Below are positions 1-12,097 of a DNA stretch of 64,000 nucleotides, one piece after another. The position numbers were made by a program, and so were the translations under genes. Source of the stretch: Pontederia crassipes (taxonomy: Eukaryota; Streptophyta; Magnoliopsida; Commelinales; Pontederiaceae); contig CM060195.1 of assembly GCA_030549335.1 (NCBI GenBank), positions 47,932,991-47,996,990 on the forward strand, read 5' to 3'. The notes under the pieces are model-generated. The model saw nothing but the letters and a program-made list of their open reading frames with translations, searched no databases and was not told where the DNA came from. Numbering within the stretch: the stretch's first letter is position 1; every line of letters begins with the position of its first letter.

Positions 1-3000
1 AATAGGTATGATCAGAAGAGAGGTTAGCCTCATAGATCCAATCCCCCTGAGTCCAAGAATTAAAATGAGTAAAAGCAATGTTAAACTCAGTTTTAAAAAG
101 TTGCCACAGAGTGTAAGCAAAGGGACATTGAAAAAACAAGTGAGCAATAGATTCATCAGCCGAATGACAAAGAGGAGATAGGGCAGAAACAACAGGATTA
201 AAAGCAGATAGCATGAGGTTAGTGGGGAGTCTCTTGTGTGCAAATTTCCATAAAAATATTTGAACTTTAGGGGGGATCTGGATGCTCCAAATAATTTTCC
301 AACCTGACTATCCAGCATACGATGGTGGCACCAAGGGCATGCTAATAAAGTTATAAACAGATTTACAAGTGGGAATGCCAGACTTGTCTGATGCCCAAAT
401 CCACTTATCCTCCTCGGGAGTAGCAGACAAAAGCATAGATAGAATTTTACTCGACAAACATGATGCAAAATAGTCTTTAATTAGAGAAGCATTCCACACA
501 GAACTGAGCATAAGATCAGCAATAGAAAGAGATGAGATAGGAGAGGAAACATTGACATATGTTGGCATGAAACAAATAGGAACATTAAAAATCCAAGGGT
601 CATTATATGCATGGGTATTAACCCCATTACCAATATGCTTTCTGATCCCTAACTTGATCACATCCAGAGTTTGCAGAATAAGGCGCCACGAACTAGCAGG
701 ACATGGATGCAGTACTAAACCAGGGGTGAGGAACCCCATATTTGCTGATTGAAAAAGTAGTCGAAAGAGAATGTGAATGATTTAAAATAGAGAAAAGCCT
801 CTTGCTAATCAGTGCAAACTGAAGAAGATGTAAATTTTTTATACCCAAACCACCTCTGAATTTACTACATTGGATAAAGCCCCAATTTAAGAGATGGAGA
901 CCTCTGGACTCAGACGAAGTGGACCACAAGAAAGCTCTAGGAAATTTCTCTAAGGAGGAAATAAAGTCGGAAGAAAGCTGCACTGAACCCAAATTGTAAG
1001 ATGGAATTGAACTAAGCGTAGATTTTATAAAGATAGTTTTGCCAACTTGCTTTAGGGTTTTCATTTTCCAACCAGCCAGCCTATCATGAATCTTGGAGGT
1101 AATGTGTCCCATGGCAGAATCAGAAGCAAATTGGTAATGCGCTTATAAGAAATGGGAGTACCTAGGTAAGTAAAGGGGTAAGAATCAGAAGCAACACCTA
1201 GCACAGACCTAATCGTAGATTTCCTGATGATGTTGATTTTTGAAGGAAAGTAAAGAGCAGATTTATCAAGATTTATCTTCTGATTAGTCAAGACATAATA
1301 CTGGTTAAACACTTTGAGCAAATTCTTACAAGTACCAGTGGTGGCAACAACACAAATCAGAAGATCGTCGGCATAAGTTAGGTGACTTAGAGCTGTAGTT
1401 CCAAATTTGAAGGGTATGATTTTGTTTAGACGAATATGATGATCCATGAGAGAGGAGAATATTTGTGAGACTAGAATGAAAAGATAAGGGGAAAGAGGAT
1501 CCCCTTGCCTAAGTCCCTTGTAGCTATTGAAATAGGGAGTATAGGTGCCATTGATATAACAGGAGAATCTGGGAGATGAGATACATGCCATAATCCAGGC
1601 AATAAAGGTAGGAGGAAAGTTCATAATCCTAAGGACAGTCTCAACAACATTCCAAGAAACTCTATCAAAAGCCTTCTCCATGTTAGCCTTGATAAGAATG
1701 AATTTCTTCCTACCCCGAGAGATAGAATGAACCAACTCCTGGGCAAGAAAAATGTTATCTTGAATAGACCTGTCCTTGACAAATGCAGCCTGAGATTTAT
1801 TAATTAATAAGGGCAAGGTAGATTTGAGCATATTAGCAAGGATCTTAGCAATGGTTCTATACATGATGTTACACAGGGAAATTGGTCTATAATATTTGAT
1901 CATAACAGGGTTTTGCTTCTTGGGAATGAAGGTAATAACAATATCATTAGCTCTAAAGGGTAGCTGATTAGTGAGGAAGAAAGAATGTAGTTCTTGGATG
2001 ACCGAAGAGCCTACGATATCCCAGTAGTTACAATAAAATTCACTTGTAAAGCCATCTGGCCCCGAGGCTTTCCCTGAGGCCAAGCTAAAAAAGGTTTTCT
2101 GAATTTCCTCAGAAGAGATAGAGTAGGTGAGAAGCGAGGACCATGAATTGTCGAGGAAAGGCAAAGGGGGCCAGACATCTAAAGTTTGAGGAGGTTGGTT
2201 GTCGAGAGTAGTGAGCCATAAAGGATTCCTGAATATGCGTATCAGAAGAATCAATATTCATGTTGTCATCCTGAATGGAAGTAATCTTATTTCTTCTATG
2301 CCTGATGATGGTACTGAGATGAAAGAATCTAGTGTTTTTATCACCATCCTTAATCCAGTTAGACCTAGTCTTGGACCATCACTTGAGGCTGATTTGTCTA
2401 AGAAGGGCAGCGTGATGGTTATATTTAGCACGAAGAGATCTAAGCTCAAGATCAAACAACCCATATTTCTCATCTTTGGACTCAAGGGTAGAGATATCAT
2501 GTTTAATCATTTGAACTCTGTTATCTAATTTACCTAGGTCAGTTTTATTCCATTTAGATGTGAGCATCTTTATCTTGTCAAGAGACTTATGAATGACTTC
2601 AGTGATGGATCTATTGGCCCAAACTTGATCAACAATTTGCCTGGGAGTGGAATAATCAAACAAAAAATGTTTGTATCTAAAAGGCTTGGATTTGTGAGAA
2701 GAGGAATTTGTCGAGAACAAAATTGGAGAGTGATCAAATGATCAAATGTACCCCTAGTAAGAGATTTAAGAGGTAAATTTGGAAAATTTTCTAACTAGTG
2801 ATGATTAGTTAGGGCCCTATCCAAACGGCATAGAATTCTAGCTTTAGCATTCTTATTATTACACCAAGTAAACTGGTTGCCCGAGAGAGGAAGATAAAAA
2901 AGCCCCTAGGTTTGGTTTAAGTCATTAAAAGATCTGATTGATTTAGAGAATCTAAAAGGCATACATGTGAGCAATAAGACCAAGAAGAGCCTAATCTCCT

Positions 3001-3147
3001 AACAATAGTATTAGTCTTTATACCTGCAGTATGCATTTCGAGTAAAATTAGAATATTAGGTTTGTGCACCGAGACAAGATCACACCGACGATCCCTAGTC
3101 TTGCTACGCATGGCACCCCAGCAGTTCCACGCCAGCGCCGAAATCAT
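1..3147 (-). pseudogene. LINE-A ORF2: endonuclease / reverse transcriptase (broken)
   Basis: ORF2 starts at 3147 with an AP-endonuclease N-terminus (A-L-A-W-N-C-W-G-A, then P-N-I-L-I-L-L-E). Compared with LINE-B, roughly 290 bp of the endonuclease are missing near 2940. The linker resumes at 2720-2379. The reverse transcriptase is the long frame 2254-1061, with Y-R-P-I-S-L-C-N, F-V-K-D-R-S-I-Q, A-F-D-R-V-S-W, L-R-Q-G-D-P-L-S-P-Y and Y-A-D-D-L-L-I. The RT thumb lies at 1112-693 and the zinc-binding region at 739-308 and below. The frame changes several times, so no full-length enzyme can be made. The C-terminal RNase H would lie outside the window. Confidence 0.85.
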
Positions 3148-3805
3148 TCTGTCTCGTGGGGAAGGGAGGAGGAGGCAGGAGCTTCATCCTGCAAGACAGA
3201 AGAGAGCGAGCTTTTAGAAGAGTTAGGAGACATACGCAACTTACCTTTCTTTCTTCGTCCACTCTGAGGGGGAGGAGGGGAGAAGCGAGCGTCCGGCTTC
3301 CACGCACGACAGGAATCTGGAGGAGGTTCCATGATCATCTCTTCAGCTTCTTCCTCTGTGTCATCCTCCGAGGGGACGACGGAAGGATGAGCAGGGGATT
3401 GAAAACATTGAAGCACCTGTGAAATAAACTCATCGTGCCTGCTAGAAGGGGGAGCAGAAGAAGAAGTTTCATTCCTGAATTTGGGAGAAGAGGTAGAATC
3501 CTTAACCGATGAGGGGAGATCGGGAGAGATGTGAACACGTGATGGGGTGTACGATTAGAGGAGATAGGGAGAGAGGGAGTGGTGAGAGCACGTGAGGATC
3601 TCACGTGAGGGGAGAATTCTGGAAATGTCTCACGAAGGTCACGTGATGGATCAGGATCGCGAGGAGAAGTGGAGATTTCAATCGTTGGACTAATCTGATG
3701 GTGCGGAGTCTCCGCACGAGTTAGGGCATCTAAACGGTCCACATCCGGTTCAGAGATGAGCTGAGCCGATTGTCCTCTTCGGTCCGCCGTGGCTGCAGCA
3801 ACCAT
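3144..3805 (-). pseudogene. LINE-A ORF1 C-terminal part (broken)
   Basis: Two overlapping minus-strand frames (3805-3335 and 3416-3144) together match the C-terminal half of the LINE-B ORF1 at 4380-5050. They share a D-R-x-G-Q-S-A-Q-like start, a Ser/Pro-rich middle and an acidic stretch (D-D-T-E-E-E-A-E-E) before an M-E-P-P motif. A frameshift lies near 3335-3416. ORF1 of plant LINEs is a nucleic-acid-binding protein; the N-terminal RNA-binding part and zinc knuckle seen in LINE-B are missing here. The last codons overlap the start of the endonuclease frame, as in a two-ORF L1 element. Confidence 0.7.
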
Positions 3806-3835
3806 CCCCGGCGGGTTGGGTTCCGAGCATGGCCA

Positions 3836-5060
3836 CTAGCCTTGGAATTTTAATGATAGTGTTATTCATGTTTCGCAGGCTAGGGCGTTCTTCCGCCCTT
3901 TTGATGAGCAGATCTCAACCTCGCCAGTTTGTATACAATTGTCGGGCCTTTCCTATGAGTTAAGTGGTGTGGGCATCATCCGCTGGATAGCTTCCATCTT
4001 CAGACAGCCCCTCAAGATCGACGCCTTCACTGCTTCTAGTGAGAAACTTCATTATGCTAGGGTCTGCGTGGAGCTCAATCTGGCCGCTCTGGTGAAGCAG
4101 GGTACTTGGATCCATTTTTCGGATGGATCCCGCTTCTTCCAATGAGTAACATATGAAAACCTTCCTCAGTTTTGTTTTAGTTGTGGCCTCTCTAGTCATC
4201 ACTTGGATCTATGCCCAGATCGGCTCTCCTCGGACAGTATCCGGGCGGCAAGCGTGGACGGTCTTCTCCTTTACGGTCAGTGGCTGCAGTCTTATCCCTC
4301 CAGGCGTCGAATGCCGGCATCGGCGACCCCTGTGGCTGGCCATGCTCAGAACTAGCCTAGGGAGGTAGATGCGGCTGCGATGGACCGGAGCAGACAACCG
4401 GCTCAGTGCATCCCTGAATCAGATGCGAACCGCTCGGATACCCTAGATCCGGAGGAGTTCTCGGGTCTTCGAATTGATCCAACGGTCACGATTCTCTCTT
4501 TTCATGATGTCTCTCCCCCACGTGAGTCTCGAGTAACTTTTTCTCTAGAACATTCATCTCACATGAGTTCCCCACGTGAGCTTACCGCTCCAACTCTCTC
4601 TCCACGTGACCTTATCATTTCAGGTCATACTCCCTCTCCACGTGATCACATAACTTCAGATCCCTCTCCATCGGCTAGTGTTCCGCCTCTCCTCCCAAAT
4701 CCACTGCTGGGGCTCCCTCCTCTGTGATTGCTCCTCTCTCCGCCAGGCATGATGAGTTTGTTTCACAGGTTCTTCAGTGCTTTCAATTCCCTGCCCGACT
4801 TTCCACTACCCTCTCGGAGGATGACTCCGAGGAAGAATTTGAAGAGATAATCATGGAACCTCCCCTGGAGTCGCATCGCACGAGGAAACCTACAACCAGA
4901 TTCTCACCCCTCCCCCTGATCTCTCAGCTCATGGCCGGGGTGGCTGAAAGAAGAAATGTAAGTCACATGTTTCCCCTAACTCCCCTCACGGCTCTTTATT
5001 TTTTGTGTTGTAGGGTGACACACTCGCCCTCTCCTATTCCTATGATAAAGAATGATATAT
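3836..5060 (+). pseudogene. LINE-B ORF1: DUF4283-like RNA-binding and zinc-knuckle protein (broken)
   Basis: The frame reading W-N-F-N-D-S-V-I-H-V near 3841 runs through a region typical of the plant LINE ORF1 domain (DUF4283 type), ending R-F-F-Q then a stop at about 4143. Directly behind the stop, in the same frame, comes a zinc knuckle, C-F-S-C-x4-S-H-H-x3-C (4173-4215), of the zf-CCHC_4 type. A later frame (4380-5050) holds a Ser/Pro-rich tail and an acidic patch. Family knowledge says ORF1 binds the element RNA. The in-frame stop and later frameshifts make this a pseudogene. Confidence 0.75.
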
Positions 5061-8000
5061 GTGCTGGCGTGGAACTGCCGCGGTGCTCTACGCATCAAGA
5101 TTAGAGATCGGCTGCGGAACCTTCTTTCAGTGCACAAACCGAACCTTCTAATTTTGTTAGAAACACATACTGTAGGTAAAAATTCGGATACCATCATTAA
5201 GAGATTAGGTTCTTCTTGGTCAGGTTGCTCCCAGGATAGTGCAGGTGCTTCTGGTGGTATCATTGTCGCCTGGAAGAAATGTGATTCCAAGGTCTTTATG
5301 ATTAACTCCGCCTCGCAATACATTAATGTGGTTATTACAATGCATGACTATTCCTTTCTGCTTACGGCTATCTATGCTAGTAATTCATCCATTATCGGAA
5401 TTTTTTATGGAATGATCTCGCATGTTTTAATTTTGATTGCATTCCCTGGCTTCTCATAGGAGATTTAAATACCATCTCCTCTCCTCAAGATAAACGGGGG
5501 GGGGGGGGGGGGGGTATGCTTTTTAGGTTCTCTAAGTCGGTCAAATCCTTTAATCATTTTATACACACCCAAGGGCTTTTTGATCTTTCTCTCCCGGATA
5601 ATCAATTTACTTGGTGTAATAATAGAAATGCAAATGCTAGAACCTATGCCATTTAGATAGGACCCTAATTAATCATCACTGTTTATTTTAATTTCTAAAC
5701 TTAACTCTTAAATTCCTCACCAGGGGTACTTCTGATCATTCTCCAATTCTGCTCTCTACAAATTGTGCATCTCACAAACCCAAGCCTTTTAAATACAAAC
5801 ACTTCTGGTTTGAGTACTCTGCACCAAGACAAATAGTTGAGCAAGTCTGGGCCAATAGATCCAACACTGAATCTATTCATAATTCTCTTAACAAAATCAA
5901 GATGCTCACTTGGAGTGGAACAAAACTGACCTTGGGAAACTATAAAATATAGTCCAAATGATAAAACATGACATTTCTATCCTTGAGTTGAAGGATGAGA
6001 GATATGGCTGTCTGATCTTGAGTTCAATACTCTTAGATCCAAATATAACCACCAAGTTGTCCTTCTAAGACAAATTAATCTCAAGTGGTGGTCCAAGTCT
6101 AGATCTAGTTGGATCAAGGATGGCGATAGAAATACAATATTTTTTCACCTTAGTATCATCATTAGGCATAGAAGAAATAAGATTGCTTCCATTCAAGATG
6201 ATAACATGATCGCTCATACATATGAAAAGCAAATCCAAGAGTCCTTTACTGCTTATTATTCTAGGCTTTGGTCTCGTGATGACCAACCACCTCCCCCCAT
6301 GGACGCGCGGCCTCCCCTGCCTTCCCTTGACAACTCCTAGTCCTCTCCTCTCATTTTCTCCATCTCCCCTAAGGAAATTCAAAAAATTTTTTCAGTTTGG
6401 CCCCGAGGAAAGCCCTAGTGCCTGATGGGTATACCAATGATTTTTTCTGCAACTGTCACCCATGAACTACAATCATTCTTCCAAACTAATCAGCTATCTC
6501 TGGATGCTAACAATACTTCTATCACATTCATTTTCAAGAAGCAAAAACCCTATTATGGTCAAAGACTATAGACCTATCTCCCTTTGTAACATCATCTATA
6601 GAGCCATTGCAAAAATTTTAGCCAACGGACTTAAGCTAACTTTACCCTTATTAGTGGAGAAATCACAAGCTGCTTTTGTTAAAGATAGGTCCATTCAGAA
6701 TAATCTTTTCCTTGCCCAAGAGATTGTCCATTCCATCTCTAAAGGCAGGAAGAAATTCATCCTCCTCAAGACTGATAAGGAGAAAGTCTTTGATAGAGTC
6801 TCTTGGAATGTTGTGGAGACTATCCTCATGATTATGAATTTCTCTCCCACCTTTATTGCTTGGATTATGTCCTGCATTTCATCTTCTAGATTCACCTATT
6901 ATATCAATGGCTCATTCACTCCCTACTTTAACAATTACAAGGGACTTAAGCAAGAGGATCCTCTTTCCCCATACCTATTCATTTTAGTCTCTCAAGTTTT
7001 CTCTTCTCTATTGGATCAACAAATCCTCTATCATAAAATCACACCCTTCAAATTTGGCTCCACAACTCTCAGCCACTTAGCCTATGCAATTGATCTTCTG
7101 ATCTGTGTTGCTGCCACCACGGTTATTTGCAAGAACCTCCTTAAATTATTTAATCCGTATTATGCCTTGACAAATCAAAAGATCAACCTGGATAAATCTG
7201 CTTTGTACTTTCCTCCGAGGATCAATTTGAAATCTAGGATCAGAAATGTCCTGGGAGTTGCCCTTGACTCTTATCCTTTCACATATCTCGATACTCCCAT
7301 CTCTTATAAGCGTATAATCAAAGTTGCTTTGAGTCATATTACCTCTAAGTTACATAATAGACTAGCTGGTTGGAAAATGAAAACTTTGAACCAAGCTGGT
7401 AAATCAATCCTGATAAAATTCACGCTTAGCTCTATTTCATCTTATAATCTAGGCTCTGTGCAGGTTTCTTCTGGTTTTATTTCCTCTTTGGAGAAATTAT
7501 CTAGATCTTTTCTGTAGTCCTCCTCGTCGGATACCAAGGGCCTACATCTTCTAAACTGGGGCACAATTCAACATAAAAAATGTTAGGGGGTTTGGGCATA
7601 AAGAACTTGCATCATCTTCAATATGCTTTGGTTGGTAAAAGGCTATTCTCTATTTTAAATCACTTTGATTCTCTCTCTAATACTTTTGCTATCAGTAAAT
7701 ATGGTGTTCCTCATCCTTGATTTAGTACTGCATTTTGTATTCTAACCCGGCAAGGTCTTGGCGTCTCATCCTTCAAGCTTTAAATGTGATTAAACTTGGT
7801 ATTAAGAAGCATATTGGAAATGGGGTCAACACCCATGCATATAATGACCCCTGGATTTTAACGTTCCTCTTTGCTTTATGCCAACATATGTCAATGTTTT
7901 CTCTCCTATATCATCTTTATCTATTGCTGATCTTATGATGAACTCTGTCAAGAATGTCACCTTAATAAATGACTGTTTTGCACCATGCTTGTCGAGTAAG

Positions 8001-9095
8001 ATTTTATCCATGCATTTGCCTGCTACTCCTGATGAGGATAAATGGATCTAGGCACCAAACAAGTCTGGTATTCTCACTTGCAAATCTGTGTATAACTTCA
8101 TTAGCATGCCCTTGGTGCTGCCATCATTTGCTGGATGGTCTGGTTGGAAGGTTATATGGAATATTCAAATCCCCCCTAAAGTTCATATTTTCTTATGGAA
8201 ATTTGCTCATAATCGCCTCCCCACAAATCTCATGCTCTCTATATTTGTTGGTTGGAAGGTTATATGGAAATTTGCCCTCTTTGCCGCTCTGCTGATTAAT
8301 CTATTGTGCACCTGTTCTTTGATTGCACATTTACTAAATATCTGTGGCAGTTATTTAAATCTGAAACAAATATTTCTTTCATTCATTTCAACTCTTGGAT
8401 TCGAAGAGATTGGATTTATGATGCAAATCTCTCTCCTGCACCCAGACAATATTTTCGCAAACTTTTTGCCTTAAATTTATGGGGATCTGGCGATGTCGGA
8501 ATGATATGCACTTTAATACAACCACGACAACCGCTACGGTGGCTTAGTCCCGGATTGTGACGAACTATCATAAGTTTTCTATATCCATATATGAGGGAAC
8601 TTCCTCGGTACCTCATCTTTTGGGGTGCTCGGAGCCCCTGCCTCCAATCTATTTCATTGTGCAAACAAATGCCTCCTTTGTGGGGCGTTCGGAGGTTGTA
8701 GGGGGGGTGGGGAGGGGCATGCTATATTACCAGGTCTGCTAATACGAAATTTATATGTACATGTGCTCTTCATAGATACTTCGACTCAGTGCTTGAGGCT
8801 GAATGTTGGGCCATGCTTCAAGGGACGATTCACTGTCAGTAGATTGGCATACCTGCCGTAATTCTGGAGTCCGACTGTCGGGTGGCTGTGGATCTCATCA
8901 ACGACCAAACTAAGCATAATTGACGGCTCCAAAACCTGACCAACAATATTAAGAATCTTTCTGTTTCTTTCACGTACTTCAGATGTAAACATATTAACCG
9001 GACAACCAATGTGGCGACTGATTCCTTAACATTTGTGGGCAGAAGATCACAAGTTGATCTATTTTGAGATGAGATTTTCCCTCCTGGAATCCTCG
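5052..9095 (+). pseudogene. LINE-B ORF2: endonuclease, reverse transcriptase, RNase H (broken)
   Basis: Begins M-I-Y-V-L-A-W-N-C-R-G-A, the AP-endonuclease start. The endonuclease is interrupted at a run of 19 G (5496-5514) that sits where family members encode K-R-G-G. The RT lies at 6462-7517 (Y-R-P-I-S-L-C-N; F-V-K-D-R-S-I-Q). Its catalytic motif reads Y-A-I-D instead of Y-A-D-D, and D-R-V-S-W is preceded by K-V-F rather than K-A-F, so activity is lost even apart from the frame breaks. The zinc-binding region is near 8090-8470. An RNase H-like end near 8640-9050 includes L-E-S-D-C-R and the closing H-I-N-R-T-T-N motif. Confidence 0.8.
5496..5514 (+). repeat. Poly-G run (19 G) inside LINE-B endonuclease
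   Basis: Nineteen consecutive G follow the sequence for D-K-R. Homologous endonucleases have two glycine codons here, so the run is probably an expansion of that short G-rich site. It breaks the reading frame. An assembly or sequencing error in run length is possible. Confidence 0.9.
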
Positions 9096-9457
9096 ATTTT
9101 TTGTATGGTGACACTAACCATTCCACTACTTAATCTAATTCACCTTTTGTTTAAAAAAAAAGAAGAAGACAACAATATAAAAATGTTGGGACGCAGAATC
9201 GAACATAGAAATTATTACACTCTCCACCAAATTGAGCAAGTAGCACGATTTAATCAGTAGGGAGGACTGAATTATGCCCACATTTAATTCAGCTTAGGCA
9301 TCTTTTAGTTAAGCTTACAACTTACAAATAGCTTCTAAGGCATTTTAAAAAATTTCATATAAGAAAATATCAAATCTACTTATAAGTAAAGGAGATTATT
9401 TTTCCTAAAAAAATAAACCAGTTAATTGTATCATAAATTAACTAATTATTATTAATA

Positions 9458-9826
9458 GAGGTTAATGAGTATGTAGAACACTCCGCTCTACACCTCCGCG
9501 TAGAGCGCTTATTTTTTATCATTTAATTAATTTAATAATTATAATTTATTATTAAATTGATTATATACTTCTTAGATGAAATAATATATATTTATTTGGG
9601 TAATTTGATAAAAAAATGTATCATCTAAAACTAAATAAATTACAATCGTTGAATAGTCATATTTATTAACATGTCTTGATCACGACCATCGATGATCATC
9701 ATTTTAATCACATTTACTATTTAACATGTACTTTAAATTAATATATAATTACTTTATTAATTTAATAAGTAAAATTAGTGCTTTACACCTGTTCTACATC
9801 AAATGCTCTACATATACATTTTCCTC
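9458..9826. mobile_element. Mutator-like MITE with 9-bp target duplication
   Basis: A 369-bp AT-rich element begins GAGGTTAATG and ends CATTTTCCTC. The two ends are imperfect inverted repeats: 16 of the first 20 bases match, and both continue into a GTAGA...CTCTAC-rich part. It is flanked by TTATTAATA (9449-9457) and TTATTAGTA (9827-9835), an 8-of-9 match. A 9-bp duplication is the hallmark of Mutator-like elements. There is no coding capacity. Confidence 0.6.
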
Positions 9827-10703
9827 TTATTAGTATAAGTAATTTTATCCAAACGTATAATTATTTATTTTTAAAAAAATAATTTTAATTAATAAAATAT
9901 TTATCAATACTTTAACATAAGTAAAGGTGATTATGTTAATAGAGTTCGAAGATTTATATAAATTATATATTAGGACTATAATTTACGAAAAGTGATATCA
10001 AATCTAGCATTAATGAGTCGAGTTTGATTCGATCTTTCCACAGTTTTGAAGTTGTCTGGAAGACATGAATGACATTTAACTCCCAAATTGTGAAAAAAAG
10101 AATCGCAAGAAACCCATATTTTTTAAAGATACATATACACATTGGTTCAATCATCAATTCACTTTTCATGTCTACCAACTTATGTTTTTAGTAAGACTGT
10201 TTAGTTAAATGCGTCAAACTGTCTCATCGTGCTGAATCTATCATTGCATATATAGTTGCACCTTCCTCTCTGACCGAGCAACGCCAACTAATGTCGTCAC
10301 TTAACAATTAAAAAGCAAGTTCCTACTTGATTGCCAACTTGTGGGTCAAACTTTTTGTTCCGGTAGGAACTTGTAGGTCTAACCTAATGTCATAAGGTAT
10401 ATATTTCTTAAGTATCTCGTATTAGTTGCTATGTCCCCGTCATTCCACTCTAGTGAAAAGATTCTATTTCGTAAATTTATCCTTTTCTTTGGCAACAAGC
10501 GGAACAGAAATTTTAAGCAATTAATATTGCAAGTGACCAAGCCCTCCAAAAACCCCATGCAACACAAAGATTAACCTGGCGAAAGGAATCTACATCACAA
10601 TGTTACGATTTATCTTACAGCACGAACTATATTAAATAAATTTTAATTAAATATATTATGAGCATATTACAGCTTGATCCTGGTACTGACAAACGCTTCT
10701 TAT
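9827..10703. other. AT-rich intergenic DNA
   Basis: Between the MITE and the CACTA element I see no gene. Short open frames at 9963-10178 and 10379-10567 lack any recognisable domain and are typical of chance in AT-rich DNA. Confidence 0.6.
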
Positions 10704-10735
10704 CACTACAAGAAAATTGCCTTTTACCGACGGTC

Positions 10736-11300
10736 CTAACCGTCGGTAAATTTGTCAGATCCGTCGGAAATCGCAATTTCCGACGGTTCTTTCGACGGAC
10801 AATGATCGTGTGAAAAAGGCTCGTCGCAATTTTTTTGCGACGGTTTCTTCTGAACCGTCGGTATTACAGACGGTCTAGCTGGTGGGCGCGGCAGTCGAAC
10901 GTTAAATATCGACGGTGTGAACCGTCAATATTATCGACGGGCAGGACCGCCGATATATATCGACGGTTTGAACCGACAATAGTATTGACGGTTCGAGCCG
11001 TCGATATTTATCGGCGGCTTAAACCGTCGACAGTATCGGCGGTTCGTGCCGTCGATATCTATCGGCGGCTTGAACCGTGGAAACTATCGACGGTTTTAAC
11101 CGTCGATATATATCGGCGGCTTGAACCGTCGATTTTATCGACGGTTAAAACCGTCGACAATCTAGTATCGACGGCTTTTACTCGTGGGCTACGACCGTCG
11201 ATAATTGTGTACCGACGGATATAACCGTCGATAAGTATAGAAAAAATCCGCTGAAAATTACAATATTTCAGCTGTTTTCGACGGTCAGGACCGTCGGAAA
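10736..11300. repeat. CACTA-1 subterminal repeats, 3' side
   Basis: About 25 copies of a short CGACGG...CCGTCG motif in both orientations, often spaced about 20 bases apart with ATAT/TATC between them. In the En/Spm family, short subterminal repeats are the binding sites of the smaller transposase protein. The matching block on the other end is at 18945-19620. Confidence 0.85.
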
Positions 11301-12097
11301 CGTAAAAAAATTTTAAAAAAATATTGAATTCACAGATAATTCTCAGATAATACAACACATTTGATAGTTCAATTGAACGGCACATATTGAAATATAATCC
11401 ATCACAGATTGAAATATCGTAATTCACATATAAAGCACATCACATCACATCACATCACAATCACAAATAGTTCAAACATAAAACATAATCCATATGTGTT
11501 GTGATAATGGTATCCAAACATGAAACATAATCCATAATTCACAGATTCAATAACGTCAACTATAGTGGAACGAGATAATGGAACGGCGTGCTTAATTCAC
11601 AAATTGAACGACATAACGTCTTCGTCATGACGAAGAGCTGAAGTTCAATTCGCATATCATCTTCGTCGCAAAACATCACTGCACAAAATTGAAAATAGAG
11701 TAAAAGTTATAACATATAAAATGCAAAAAAAACATGAATTCAGTTTTGAAGATGCGTAATCACAATCTAATTGAATCTAAAATCTAAAATATAAAAATAC
11801 AATTTCAATTTAACATCAACATAATTTGATAAATAATTGATTGAGCATCTTCAAAATTGATAAATCTAGAAGATGCGTAAACTAACAATCTAACGCCGAA
11901 TCTCAAAATCGAGCGTAAACTAACAAGTTTATACTAAGTACTGACATTTACATGATCTACAGATCTAACTGAAAGTCTGCACTCCATTTTCGATGAAAAC
12001 TTTGAAAGTCTACAGATCTAACTGAAAGGGATGAAGAATAAAATCTAAGTTAGTGTCAAAGTGCATATGAATCTAATGAGTACAATGATGCATCAGA

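Larger units (their letters stand above)
1..3835 (-). mobile_element. LINE-A: L1-type non-LTR retrotransposon, decayed, cut by window edge
   Basis: A minus-strand LINE. From right to left it shows the end of an ORF1-like protein, the start of an AP-endonuclease, a reverse transcriptase with a YADD motif, and the zinc-binding region that follows RT. The RNase H end and tail would lie before base 1. It is about as similar to LINE-B (3836-9165) as family copies usually are, but inverted. Homology with LINE-B stops abruptly at 3835, so the copy is 5'-truncated or was rearranged there. Frameshifts and stops make it non-functional. Confidence 0.9.
3836..9165 (+). mobile_element. LINE-B: near-complete L1-type non-LTR retrotransposon, decayed
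   Basis: A plus-strand LINE with ORF1 (RNA-binding part and zinc knuckle), ORF2 endonuclease, reverse transcriptase, zinc-binding region and RNase H, ending in an A-rich tail around 9152-9166. It is the most complete LINE in the window, but stops and frameshifts interrupt every domain. It starts directly at the inverted junction with LINE-A, already inside ORF1, so it is also 5'-truncated. I could not find a clear target-site duplication. Confidence 0.88.

Noticed and set aside
10736..11300. Repeats that might suggest a CRISPR-like array
   Set aside because: The units are short palindromic hexamers in both orientations at transposon ends, with no constant repeat and spacer, in plant DNA.
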